A DNA stretch of 64,000 bases, taken from assembly GCA_012861695.1 (NCBI GenBank), contig JAAOOA010000368.1, positions 310,001 through 374,000 on the forward strand. The letters run 5' to 3'. Below are positions 14,112 through 28,100 of this stretch, piece by piece. The stretch comes from Trematomus loennbergii (taxonomy: Eukaryota > Chordata > Actinopteri > Perciformes > Nototheniidae). The notes beneath the pieces are model-generated. The model did no database searches and had not been told where the DNA came from. It saw nothing but the letters and a program-made list of their open reading frames with translations. Position 1 is the first letter of the stretch. Every line of letters begins with the position of its first letter. The translations under genes and the position numbers were made by a program.

Positions 14112-17100
14112 ATGGCTGAGAATAAAACTAATGGGGACAGAAGAAGTGAGGATGAAGGAAGAGGAAGAGGCGGACTAACTCAATCTTCCTCAAACCCGAT
14201 TCGTGGACAATCCCCAGGGACCAAGAGGCATCTTCCTCGAGGGATTGTGATCCAGCTCACCGGGACAGAGGGAGAATGGGACAGTCTGGACGGACAGTGA
14301 GCTCATCTTCTCCCTCGACCACGAAGACGACTACCCCTCCATATCTCTATCCAAAGTAAGGCAGCTTTCTGTCGAGGATGACAGAAAGTTGCATTCCCAA
14401 GCTTTCCACGTTCCACTTTCCCCCTCTTCTCCTGGCTCTCTGGGAAACCTCTCCACCACCGGTTCCGGCTTCCTTTCCCCGACCGTTTCCTCTCCCAGCA
14501 TAGACCCCTCTTAAAGTCTCTCTCGACGGAGCTGGATATCAAAGAAGGTGCCACTCTCAGACCTAAACCCTTTCTCAGCCTCGTGAAGTCGATATCCACC
14601 GAGATCTCCCGCTCAGAGCCGGTGGTGTCGCAGTCAAAATCAGACTCCCGCTTGAACCTCCATCTGTGGAAGCAGCTCACCCAAAAACCAAAAACCCGAA
14701 GCAATGGCGACTCTCGCACCGCGCCGCCGTCTCCATGCGCCCACTCCCCAAGTGGAGAGGGGCGAGGGGGTTTCTTCAAAATGGAGTTAGAGGACACCAA
14801 GAGGAAACTCTCGGAGGCCGTGCACGAGCCTCTGAGCAGCATGTTCAGTAAGATCATGAGAGAAGATAGCACAAGTAGTCCCAAACACCAGACTAAAAGC
14901 CAGGGGGCTCAGCAGGTCAGCTCCAGAAGTTTAGGGCGTGAAGGTAGCACTGACACAAATCTCTCCGAATCTCCTGTGAGGAACACTAAGAGAACAGACG
15001 CTGACGTATTGCCGGTGTTTGACTGGCCTTCTGTTAAATCTCCTGGGAGAATCCACCATATTTCCTGCCCTTTGCATCACAACAGACGAGATGAGGAACT
15101 GGAAATATGTACAGATGGAGACGTGATGCAAGTGTTAGCCGTGGAGTCTCATAGGCAGCGAGGAGATCACGACCGATGAACCACCCATGGTTAGGACTTC
15201 TTCTCTTTCTCAGCCCCATCCTCTTCCACGCATGACTTTGTTCGGCGTTGCATTGCTCTCCTATGGATACTTCATCCTGCCTCTCAGTCCGTACGTCTCT
15301 GGCCTGGCTCTGGGATTAGCTTTGGGCTTCTTGCTGGGACTGTTGCTCATTAGGATGGGTTCCCCAGGTCACGCTGCTCGGATCCTTCGTACAGACCAAC
15401 ACACACTCTGCTGGGAGAGGAGATCCTGACAGGTGGCAACGTCAGCTCTGAACCTGACACCCTGAAGGTAAATCTGAGGCATTGATGAGTGTTACATTTT
15501 TTATTCTCACCTTATACTCAGGCACCTAAGTCTCAATCTAAAACTGACACATTCCTCAGCATGTCTTTTATAGATAGCAGACAATCATCATACATTGAAT
15601 TTCTCATCTTTCTCCCACCTAGCCCTAGTCTCTTAAAAGAATAGTAGGCATTTCGGGAATGATTATTATTTCACTTTCTTGCCAAGGAGATTGATATCAC
15701 TCTCATGTCTGTCGTTACAGTATGAAGCTACAACCAGTTAGCTTAGCTTACAAAGACTAGGAACGGGGTAAACAACAAACTTATTCTGTTTCCATCATGC
15801 AGTCAATTTCTGTTCAGGAACATTTCCTGCATGGATTCATGAGTGAATGGCAGCAGAGATTGATATTAAGGGAAATCTGAGCTGCCAGTTTATTTCAAAA
15901 CACAAGCACTTCAGGGTTAAGTCTATCTGACGGAAGACGCTTTCACATTGAGCAAGTGAACGAATCACGAGACGGCGCTGAATTGACATATTTGAATCCA
16001 TGACTTGTTGACGACAACGTTTTCCCATGTCTTTCAAATTTGTTGAATGTTATTGACATTACATAAACTTTGGCACCAGACAAAAATATCTACTCTCCGG
16101 TAATGTTTCTGAAAATATGCATTCAGGTACTTCTTGCCTTCTTCTTTTGTTGAGTTTTACAGTGATTGGCCTCCGTAGTGTTGCATTACTGCGATTACAG
16201 AACTGCCTTTTCCCCCTTCAATCCAGCATTGCAATGGCATATGTGAAAAGGCACAAGATGGAAATGTTCCTACATGCAGTGTATGTGTTAATAGTGAAAA
16301 TCACTACCAGTAATTCTATTAATTTACTTAGAACTATGTGTGAAAGAGTCTTTTTTGAAAGTGAAGGGATTTAAATAGCTTGTTTACTTCAAATACACTT
16401 GCTAAATAACTTGTTTTATTTCCTACCAATTTGTTCAAAAGGAAAGTGTTAAGATGGCGTCACACTTCAACACCTTCTACAGACACAGAGTAAAGCTGGT
16501 GAAAGTGGCAGGCAACCAGAAAAGATGCCCAGAATGCAATTAAAACCTTTACTATAAAAACCGGCTGAGCTGCAGTGGTAATTGCTTTCCCCCTGGCTGA
16601 GCTTGACACTGAAGGGGACAGTTAACAACCAGACACTGTCAGATCCAGAGGCAATTAGTGTGGGATCCAGGCGAGAGGAAGCTGTAATTTGTCAGGGCGT
16701 GAGGCAGATTGGGGGTGAAGAGTCATGGTGATGGTTGGAAATGGGAAGTTAAATGTCTCTGTGATGAGATATTTCCCTTGTTTGGTCATTAGCAGTTTGT
16801 TTAGTCTGACGGCTGTTGTTGGCATGTGAAAGTCCGAGCCCTAAGGTTTGTGAGGTGTCTGCTTATCAGGCGACAGACTCAGAACTGTCACGGTGTTTGA
16901 TTGGCACAATTTGAGACAAGGTTAGAGGCTATTTATAAAGGAACTGTTTAGCTATAAACAATACATGGTTTATTAGTTAATTGGAGCATTAAAAGGAAGC
17001 TCCTGATGGGATGGTATGACAGAATTCACCTCACATGCAGCGATCCTATACACCGTATTTCAGACTGAAAAAGGTTTTATCTTGAAGCGTCATTTTAATG

Positions 17101-20100
17101 AACCATTTTAAAGCCCCCAACACACACTAACTATGCTTTAATGTCTGTAAAATGTATGGAGTTTTGTGTAAAGGATTGGAATTTCAGACATTCTTTTTGA
17201 AAAATTGATGTTTTGTGCTGAGGTTTAAACAAGAAGATTAAAACCAGACTCATATTTGTACCCTAAGTTTGTACGCTACTCATATTATTTAGCTTAAGGC
17301 AGGACAGGAGACAGTTAGCTTAGCTTTGTCTGAAGATCCAAAATACACTTACCAGCATTTCTTCAGCTCATTACAACAAATCCTAATGTTTATTTCCACA
17401 AAAAAAAATAGTCGTGTCTGCATGATTGCCAGAGTTTGTTAAAAGCAAGAGAAGACATATTGCCCAGAAGGCTGAAACAAAAACATATTTTTATCACAAA
17501 TTCTCTCTAGCTCTATGGATGAATAATCCTCTAATGCCTCTCTTCTAATTTGTTTACTTTAAAAATAGCAATGTTGAAATCCCCAGGGATGATTTACCAT
17601 ATTTGAAAATGTGGACATAAAAAAGATACGTTTACAGTCAGATTTGCTGTATACTTCATTTTTAGGCTGACTACAATCATCACAACATGGCTTCTTCAAG
17701 ATTGGTTCAATTCCAAAGTGTTTGTTTATGACTCACTTGAAACCTCTGCATGGTGTTGATTATAACTAACACCTATTTCCTGCCTTTGTAGGGCTGGATG
17801 AACGAAATACCCGATTACGACGCAGAAACCTTCCATCCAGCTCTGACTCATTCGGTGTTTTCCTCCCTGGAGGGCTCCTCTCTCCGTCTGGACTCTCCGC
17901 GAAACAACATCAGCCGCAGGGCCGCGTACGATCAGAGGGTCCAGGAGGCCGCCTTCGTCAAGTCACGCTCCTTCCAGCTCGCAAAAAGCAAAGTATGATA
18001 ATAATAACAATAAAGCGTTATTTATATAGCACTTTTCATACAACTCATGCAGCTCAAAGTGCTTTACAAAATGACACATTACAAGTTAAAAACAAACAAT
18101 AAATTGCCCTCAGATTATTTGTTAAGAACTTTAAAAGGTACATGCAGCAAAATATAACATTCTATCAGGTTAATAGACACAAGGAGGTCAAATGTATGAT
18201 AATACAAATTAAATAAATAATGGTTTCTCTCTGACAGATAAGACAACTGAGTCGATGCAACAATATAAAATCCCATAAAACAAAGTGAGCATAGAAATAA
18301 AAAGATTAAGACCTATAAAATAAATAAAACAATTTAAAGGTAGGTAAAGTGACAAAGTTACTGTGTTATAGGAACATTTGTTTTGTATCAGACGTTGGTT
18401 TTTCCCCCCAAATGAGATATAAAAAGTGCAGAAAACCTTGTATTGTTTGGTATTATGATGTTCTGTTATGTAGGTCAGGACTAAAGTAGAGTCAGTCTAA
18501 CTTTATGTAACATTCACCCAATTAATGCATGCATAAGATTTTGACTAATTAATGCTTGGATGTTGGAGTGGTTTTAAGTGCTGGAAATAGCTTGTAAGGC
18601 CTGAGAGAAAATAAGTGAATAAGTAAAAAATAATGCATGTATCTGCCCCTGCGATTTGCATCCCCCTCCTAAATGTAATGGGTTCGTCTTTGGCCAATGC
18701 TTCACCCTCCAACCAAGTTTCACGAAAATTAGGCCAGTAGTTTCTCCGTAAACCTGCTGAAAGACCAACAAACTAAACTCTTTTGCAGAGGTCATAAGGT
18801 TAGGCAAGAAACAGTCAAATGTACTTCTGATTCGTTGATTAAAGGTAGGGTAGGTACGTTTGAGAAACCGGCTCGAGATCGCTAGAATTTGAAAATACAC
18901 AACCGGAGAAAATCTGCCACTTCCTTACAGAGCCCTCCTCCAACACACACGAACGCGCACATGACCAATGAGGGCACGAGATAAGTTTGTGCACAGATGG
19001 AAGGCTGACAGGCAGGTAGGCCATCCAGTTATTTTAGAGTACTACGGCTTCCACAGATTTTTGTCAAAGCACTTAAGATATTCATTGCTATCGGCATGTT
19101 AAGAGCATTCCATGGAATATAACAAAAAGTGTATCTCGAGCCGGTTTCTCAAACTTACCTACCCTACCTTTAACTATAATGTATTCATAATTCAAAAATG
19201 GGATATCTGAGTGCATTGCCCGTTTAACAGATGTTGTGGTGGCTCAATTTCCGACTAAATTGAGTCGCCAAGACGCTAAACTTGGCTTTAGACTGTGACG
19301 TGTTCACAACAAGAAAGTCCATACTGAAGTTGAAAGGTTAAGGATGTTAAATAAACTAAATGAAACCCACGATAACTAAGGTAAGCTCACCCTCCATCAT
19401 CCCACCCCGAGCATGCAACAGGTGACCTAAATACCAAAAAACACAACCATGCGACAATTAGTACCGGTAGTGCTCAACAAATACAAATGTAAACAAATAT
19501 TAAACTCAGGCTCAAAAGCTTGTTGTCTCATACAGTATGTCTTTGCTTTGACACAACAAATCTCTGCCACTGATCCTCAAAGGTATTCCTGCTGCCATCT
19601 GTTCTGGCTCGGAAGAGGATGTGGAACCCAAAGTATCCCATCTGCATCCAACTGGCCGCCGGAGCGAACTCCCAGGAGGACGAGGGAGGAAAGTGGGAGG
19701 AGAGTCGGGAAGAGGGACCAGAACCTGGAAGTCCTCCACAAAGATCCATTCCCAGGACCCTTTACCTCTTCGGACGCACAGGAAGAGAGAAAGAAGAGTG
19801 GTTTCGTCACTTCCTGCTAGCGTCCATGGATCCAGAGAGGGAAAAGGAGAGAGAGCCCGGCAGATGTGAGTCCAGATCGGGTATGAGAAAATAATGCATT
19901 AGATAAGAGAGGGCTTCCAGATAAGGCATCTATACAAATGCTTTATATGTGTGGATTATGGATTACATGCTCCAATTCTTTGCATTTTAAACCCAATCCC
20001 TTTTGAGGGAACATAAATATCTGTGAGTTGTTGTTGACATGACAGGGCAAAGGTATCAAGAACAACTTTAGTTTTATTGTATTTTGATGAAAAATGACTA

Positions 20101-22104
20101 AAGGGGAATATATCATTTAGTGATTTAAAAGAATAGTTTTAAATTCTGGGAACTATTATTGTGCAAAGCGTCAGATGAGATGATCTAATCTAATGTCTGT
20201 CATTTTTCTCGTTTTGAGTAGAAGCTGTATTAGTTTACATTAGCTTAGCATTAATACTGGAAATACGGGGAGGCAGCTAGCCTGGGTCGGAACATTTTGT
20301 ATAATTTCCACAGCACACATTTTTCATCGGAAATATTGTTTTGATAAAATCTTAAACTGTCAAATTAAAAGCCTATGAAAGAAAAACGTTAAGACTGATG
20401 TGAAATGTAGCTTTGAATTTTTTGTGAAAAAGGGAAACTGGAACGCCTCACTAGACTTTTATTTATATAAACTTTTAATTATATGTTCTTTGTGAATGAT
20501 AACCAAAAGTTAATTACTTCTAAATGCTGTCAAAAGATATTGAAGTGACTGTTATTTTGTATATATTGATTGTTTTCAAAAAATATATTTGTATTTTTGT
20601 ATTCGGGATTGTGGGAAACGGTATTTCGATCTCTCTGTCTGTACACACAAACAGAAAGATTGACAATAAAGTTGACTTTTGACTTTGACTGTACTCTCCC
20701 AGGTGACCCAGTGTTGGCACACAGTGTTTCTGCCCAAGGTAACGTCCCGAGCAGCAGAGGCCCGAGCAGAATAGGCAGCAGTGATGAAGACGCCACCTTC
20801 ATCCCTCCAGCACCCAGCCTCCCTGGCAGTCAGACCTCCAGCAGCACCAGGGGCCTCTCCCTGCTCGACTACCAGGGATACATGTCCCGTCTCCTGGCCA
20901 CGGAGGAGCTCACCCCCCTCTCCAGTCCTGGAGCCAGCAGCAGTGCAGAACCGAGCCCCACCACCATCAAAGGGAATGTAAGCAGTCATGCTAGCAGATA
21001 CGATTAAGTGAAGCAAATGGAGTGAAGCTGTGGGGACATTCCTGAGCTGGACAGTGGACATGTTATATTACATCTGCAGAGAGTAAAGTGACACAGAAAA
21101 ATACAAATGACCAGTATACAAATGCATTTTCCTACTAAACCTGCACTTTTCTAAGCTCTCACTCAGGTGTCTTTTCTTGCAGTGTACCTGTGATTTAGCA
21201 GAGCATCCTGGGACGAGCCAGACTGCGTGGGCCAACGCTCTAATTGGTCGAATCTTCTGGGACTTCCTGCGAGAGAAGCACTGGGCCGACGTGGTTTCCT
21301 GCAAGATCCAGAAGAAGCTGAGCAAAATCAGAGTGAGAGCGGTTTTATTTAAAGCTAATGTGGCAATTACATTTAAGGGCATACTAGGATCAGTATTTAC
21401 GTTTTAACATTTCAATTACCCATGTTTGGACAGGTAAATAGGTAGTTAAATACCTCTTTAGATGAAAGAGATAGCCTGACTGATAATTCACTTTTCTAAA
21501 ATGGTAAACAATAATAGCAATAGAAAACAAAAGAAAAAGGCATGCAAACATATTTTTTATAAAAAGACAAATAATACAAATGCAAATTAAAAAGAGATAT
21601 AAATACTTGTAAAAATATAACTAATGTATTAATGAAACGATAACTGATTTCTTGTTTTACTATTAGATAAAGTAGAGAACATTATCGATACCACACTTTA
21701 TTCTAAATGTATAGGTTCAATTGTTACACTTATACCCCGAGTTAATAATATGATGCATTTTAACATTATGATATTATTCATCCTTTACAGCTGCCTTACT
21801 TTATGAATGAGTTGACTCTGACTGAGCTGGATATGGGCAGCTCTATGCCGCAAATCACCGCTACCTCCAGACCAGAAGTCAACCACAGAGGTGAGTGCAA
21901 ACAGCATACAAATACTTAATATGCAAACACACAAATGCAGGAGATGAGTGAGGATGTGACCTGTTGCTCGTGTGATTACAGCTCAGCAGAGCATCAGATC
22001 AGACGCTCTTATCCTGTTGTAATCTCACGGAGCAGGAGAGCCATTACGCCATGACCTTCAGTATTTAGAGCATATTGGCTTGTGGATGCATGCGTGTTGT
22101 TTGT

Positions 22105-22176
<72 letters not shown>

Positions 22177-25100
22177 CAAATCAGGCAAACTGGCAGTCAA
22201 CATTCCCAATGATGAGTGGAAAGTGTGTCAGCATGCGATTGTGCGACCTCTTGATTTTTGTCTCTCCGCTCCAATTCACTGTTACACAATCACCCTCCAA
22301 CAAATTATCCGCTCCCAAAGGGGATTTTAGATCCGTTGTAATTTGTTGTAAATTTAATTTCAGTGCCCGATAATCACTGTACAAGCCGTTTAATCTGCCC
22401 AGCTGTGTGTGTGTGTCCAGATCCAGCTGTGTGTGTGTGTTTTGCCTTGATTTTGGTGGTCTGGTGATGAACTCTTCTCACTGTTGCCCCTGCAGGTCTG
22501 TGGGTGGAACTGCAGCTGGTTTACACTGGCGCCCTGCAGATGACCCTGCAGACCAAGTTCAACCTGTCCAAGCTGGGGAAAGAGGGCGGTCATGATGCAG
22601 ACTGTACGACAGAAACTCGTAGCCCATGGTCAGCATTATAAACACTACAAAAACACAGAAACATTCATTCTTGTTTTCACTACATTAGAGGACAATATAT
22701 TGACTTACATTCATTTTTCTGGGGACGTACCCTATACTTTTACCTGCCTTCGCCAAATGAAATCTTACTTAAACCTCAACTTACCTTTATATAAACCTAA
22801 GTCTTTACCATACATTTTATAATTTAGGTTGAGGAGAGTCCTCATATGGTGAGTATGTAAACAGAGTAATGTCCCCACAACATTTGTTAAACAAGCCCAA
22901 CCACATGATGGCTGTTCGAACTTTCCTCTTTTATATGCTTTTCTAAATACTTAAGAAACAGATTTGTAGCGTTTTCTGTGTGTTTCCTACTTATTGTAAA
23001 TCTATTTTTATGGAAAAAATGTTGGCTCTTGGCTTCCATTGTGTCAATGTCACTTTTTAATGTAAAAAAAAAGGTTGATGCTTCAATGCATACCACAATT
23101 TTGTCCTCCAACCACCCGTTACTAACTTTTCTGTCTTCCCGTGCATCCTCCCAGCTGCAGGCCAATCTTCAGCGTGTTGGCGGACAGCGATGAGGAGTCC
23201 TCCAGCGCTGGGTCCTCTGATGAGGAAGAGCTGCTCCTATCAGAGCCTCAGGGCCCAGTGGGAGACAAGGGATCCACACCAGCTACTGATGGGTAACTGC
23301 TAACATATAAAGTAGTGATTTATGAAAGAAATACTGCCAATGTGTTATGATTGAGAGCAGAGCAAGATGGACCCAAATGCAGGACAAATACCTTTAATTC
23401 CAGGTTAACAGCAGACCAGTCAAAACTAAAATAAGAAAACTCTCCAACACACAGAAAACTGACCACTTCCACAAAAGACAAACAAGGATCTGACAACAAC
23501 TGATAGAAAACCAGAACTTAAATGCACGCAAGACTAATCACAAGGACAAGACACAGCTGGGGAGGGAAGGAAAAACAGAAGGGCACCAGGGGTCCTTCTC
23601 AGGTCGACTATTTTCATTTCCTCGGTCCTCGGTCCTCGGTATCACCGGAAGTTGATTTGTCTGCGCCATCTTGAGTAGCGTCCCATGGCTCTTATTTCTG
23701 CCGGAGGACTGAGGATCGAGGAGCGAGGAGCGATAATGGAGGAGCGATAACCGAGGAACCACCAGACCATCCTCCGGGGAAATCCTCAGATACTCGCCCC
23801 GCCCCCTTACTGTGTATCGCTCACTGATTGGACGATGCAGCGCATGCACTGATCTGATGCTTCTTGACATGAGAGCAGAGTTTCCCAGCGGAGTGAAGAA
23901 AACACATAAAACTCACGGGACTCACTCCTCAGTTTATACCGTGTTTTGTTTCAATGAATGCATCATTCAGTTACAAATATGTGATATATCTGAACAACAA
24001 AGTGGTCAAAAATTATTTTATTCATTTATTGGAAACATTTTCATGATCGCTTTTTCGTTTTACATTTTCATTCATTGTCATTTCCATTCAGTCAGTCATT
24101 AAGTGCTATTTAAAATGTTAATTTGCTACATATCCACACAAACAAAGTGTGCAATGATGAATGTTAATCTAACTGGGTTTTGATAGATAACATATCTCTT
24201 TTTCTTCTCTGAATTATTTTTATTTCTATTGTGCACTCTAATCAATATTAATCCAACTATTGTTCGTTTATACATTTTAAGAATGGCGTTTATCTTTTTT
24301 GAGAATGAGTTCTTATTTTATTTAATGTATTTGGGTCTACAACAGATGATACAAATGTTTGTGTCAGTAAATGTGTACTGACTGAGGCGGAGGTGTTTGT
24401 GAAAATAACGGGGACAGAGCTGCTGTCAGACGAACAGCTGTGCATCACAAACGGACGTCGCTTCACGTGACGCTCCGGAGGAAAGGACGTCCCATTGCTC
24501 TTAAAACTCATTTCCCTGCTTCTCATGGTTTCCTTGCGTCTCTCCATGCTTCCCTGGTGGGAGGGACTAAATGCAGGGAAACGACGCAAGTGAGGGACGC
24601 AAGGATTCCATTTAATCGACCTGAGAAGGACCCCTGGTGAACCGAATCAAACAGGAGGGAAAACACAGAGACAGGAAGTAAAAACAGACATTTTGAAGAC
24701 TTTTCAAAATAAAACAGGAAACTGGTGTGACAGATCGTGACAACATGTGTTTGTTTATATGTTTCCTCGGTACAGAAGGTTGTATACTACAATGATAAGT
24801 GCTAATATGACTTTAAAGATATGTTTACGTTAATTAAAAGAACATTTGACATGTACCATGAACTGCTATTTCTGTGTGTTATAATTATAAGACATTTTAC
24901 ATAAACAGCCAATTAAAAATGGAGCACTTTCAGATGGCAACACCTCTAAGTGTTACTTCTACCCTTCTGTGTTTTGAATGCTAATTTTTCTAAAGCAGAA
25001 AATAAACTGCGCTGACATCACACTCCAGATGGCTGCTTTCTATTACAGTTACATTTCAGACTCTCATTTCTCCTCATATTTTGACTTACACTAAATCTCC

Positions 25101-28100
25101 TCTTCTCTCCTCTCTTTTAATCCTATCTTAACAGGACAGGGGGCGGAAAGACTGGGAGGAAGATTTTGAGATTTGTGGACAAAATCGCTAAATCCAAGTA
25201 TTTCCAGAAGGCGACGGAGAACGAGTTCATAAAGAAGAAGTTTGAGGAGATGTCCAACACGCCTCTGCTGCTCACTGTGGAGGTTCAGGAGCTGTCGGGC
25301 ACTCTGGTCGTCAACATCCCACCGCCCCCTACAGACAGGATATGGTAAAAACTGAGGTTTTAGAGCATTATAGAGAGGCGAAGTCCCGCCCATCTACTTA
25401 CCTTATTTCGGAAAAAGTATGTATTGAAGTCAATGGGGAGAGAAAGATTATCTTTCGATCCCGTTTGAATTGTGCCACGAATTACACATATGATATTTGT
25501 CAATCTTAAAAAATAATTTCCATGTCAAAAAAGTCACAGTTGTCGTAAAACTGTTGAAATATAAGACTAATACGCAACTAGAAAGACTACAAATCCCAGA
25601 ATCCCGGTCCCGCATGCTGGCTCTTAGGAACCGACTAACTCCCCTTGTGTGTATGTACAGCTCTCAACATGCCCAGACTTGTAGTGATTTTCACCTCTTT
25701 TAATACTTTTCGCCTCATTCTGAAAGAAAGAGGTGAAATGTGCCAACGTGACAGCCGTCTTGGTGTGTGGTGCGAGACGGGAGAGGTAGTTCATTGAGCG
25801 GTTTCACACAAAAAAAAGTGTTACTTCACAGTTTTACGACACATTTTTATTTTTTTTACTTGCAAAATCATCTTTTAAATTGACAAACATCATATGTGTA
25901 ATTCGTGGCACAATTCAAACGGGATCAAAAGATAATCTTTCTCTCCCCATTGACTTCAATACATACCTTTTCCAAAATAAGGTCCCATGGAGGTCCCCCG
26001 GAAAGGGAGGGACTTCACCTCTCTATACTGTATATTCTGGAGGTTTTACATTTGTATTGTCTTCCAATCTGTGGCGACTATATTCCCATTGAATACGGCC
26101 GTTCTGAGGCTAAACTTCGCTCATTGTTGTGTCGCGTATAAATAATAAAGTCTGTACTGAACTCGACGTTTGAAGGATATTTAATATTGTAAATCAAAAC
26201 AATAAACGAACAGAATCATACAGTCAACAAAAGATATCAGAGCTAAGCTACCAAACTTCCACATACACCAGGTGCCCTAAATACCATTAACCACACCCAT
26301 GTGACAATTACCGGAAACAACCCATTACAAGTGTGTGTGGTGTTAATAAATAATGAAGATAATATAACTATAAACACAGCAGGGACGCAGGAAGTCAGTC
26401 AGAGCTGGGGGTGCGGGGGGGGGGCGGGGGGATTTCACACACGAAATGCAGCAGGTTTTTTTCTAATCAGAAGACGATTTATTGTTGATTGAGATGCAGC
26501 CGGGTAGCAATAACAACGCACTTGAACTTTATAGCGCGCACTGTGCACCGGATTGTATAACAATAACAGATGCAGAGTTAACAGAGATTAAACAGATTAA
26601 AACGGAATAGGCCTGCATGAATAATCATAGGTTTCTAACAGTGACAATTTACACATTTTACACAATTGCACATTTTTGTGAATTCGGCTGTGCGATATGC
26701 TAGAAAAGCGCTAAATGAACGTATTTATTTATTTTATTTAAGTGAACACAGAGCAACCATCCGAAAATATTAATAACGAGTAACTCTGAACCTCTCTCTC
26801 ACTCTCTCTGACTCTCTCTTCGCGCGTACACAGCATAGGCTACAGAACACCGAAGGTGGTCTTGCGCTCAGGGGTGGTGGAAATAAGTCACAGTCTGTGC
26901 AGTCATTTGTTCCTTAGCAACAGCTTGTGAGAGCAGCGCATTAATTGGTGTTCGTTTTAATGCTGCCAGTTTGTTGACGGCCTCCGTGTGTTAATGGGAC
27001 TTCTCATGCTCCCTACATTTTCCCCCTGCCTTTCGCAGTTGTTAAACCCTCCTTTGTAACAAAAAACGTTGGGCGCGAAAAATCACAGTTGAGGAGGTTG
27101 AATTGACCAGCAGTAATAGTAGTCTGCTACTTATTAATGATATTTTCTATATATCAAATTTAAAAAACAACCATGTTTTATAGACTGCTTACACTAAAAT
27201 GCTAACTCAAAATAAAACTTTTTATTGATTTGTTTCGTGAACTTTTTGGCGTTGCATTTACAACTCTCCGCCAACAGATGGGGGTGCGCGTCCCTCCTAC
27301 ACAATCAACTGTGCAACTTTTATCCTGGCTTGACACCTTATAAAGCGCACAAATGTAGAATTATTTTGACTATATTTACGAACTGGCAGCACATAATGAC
27401 ACCACATGATCTATGCTTTTTGTTTCATACGATCCATCCATGTTACTTTTGTGGCAATAAGATGTAATAACCCCTTATTATGACAGAAACATTTTTAAAA
27501 ACTGGGCAAATTTGAGTTGAGGACAACTGGAAAGTGTTAGGCATGTACTTTACTATGTCTTATTTTCCTTACATCAATTGTACTCCAATGTACCAATTAC
27601 TGCTTGTGATGAACGCTCTACAACTGCTAGTTCAAGAACAAATCGGTTAATGTTCAGCAACACGTTTCCTTCGTGCCTGCTGGATGTGTGACTCACTTTT
27701 CACACCTCATCTCCTGCCAAAAGAACATTTATTTATTCTACTAAGCCTGTTTTAAGCGCTGCAACAGCATGACTCTTATCCTCCACTAAACACTCTGCGT
27801 TATATTGACGTGTGCATTACATGAAAGTAAATATTTTTTTATATCTGTGTGTCCTTCCTCATACTCCACTCTGTTGACCTACCTATTACAATTCTGCACA
27901 AAACTATCACTTTGAAACGGCACAGCTCTTTCACTTTTGGATTCAGATTTACTCTTAATATTGCTTCATAGTCATTTGTCATGTACTTATTGTATTTCCT
28001 TATTCATTGTTTACTATATTTATTTTTCATATGCTTTTCTCCTACTGTCTTTATTTATGCACCTTTATCCAACAAAGCAAATTCCATGTGAAACCTACTA

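Noticed and set aside
14303..14884. 193-residue minus-strand open frame
   Set aside because: It is antisense to tex2 coding exon 1; the plus strand has clear TEX2 motifs.
23812..24102. 96-residue plus frame in tex2 intron 8
   Set aside because: Lies inside a MITE, low-complexity C-terminus, no domain.
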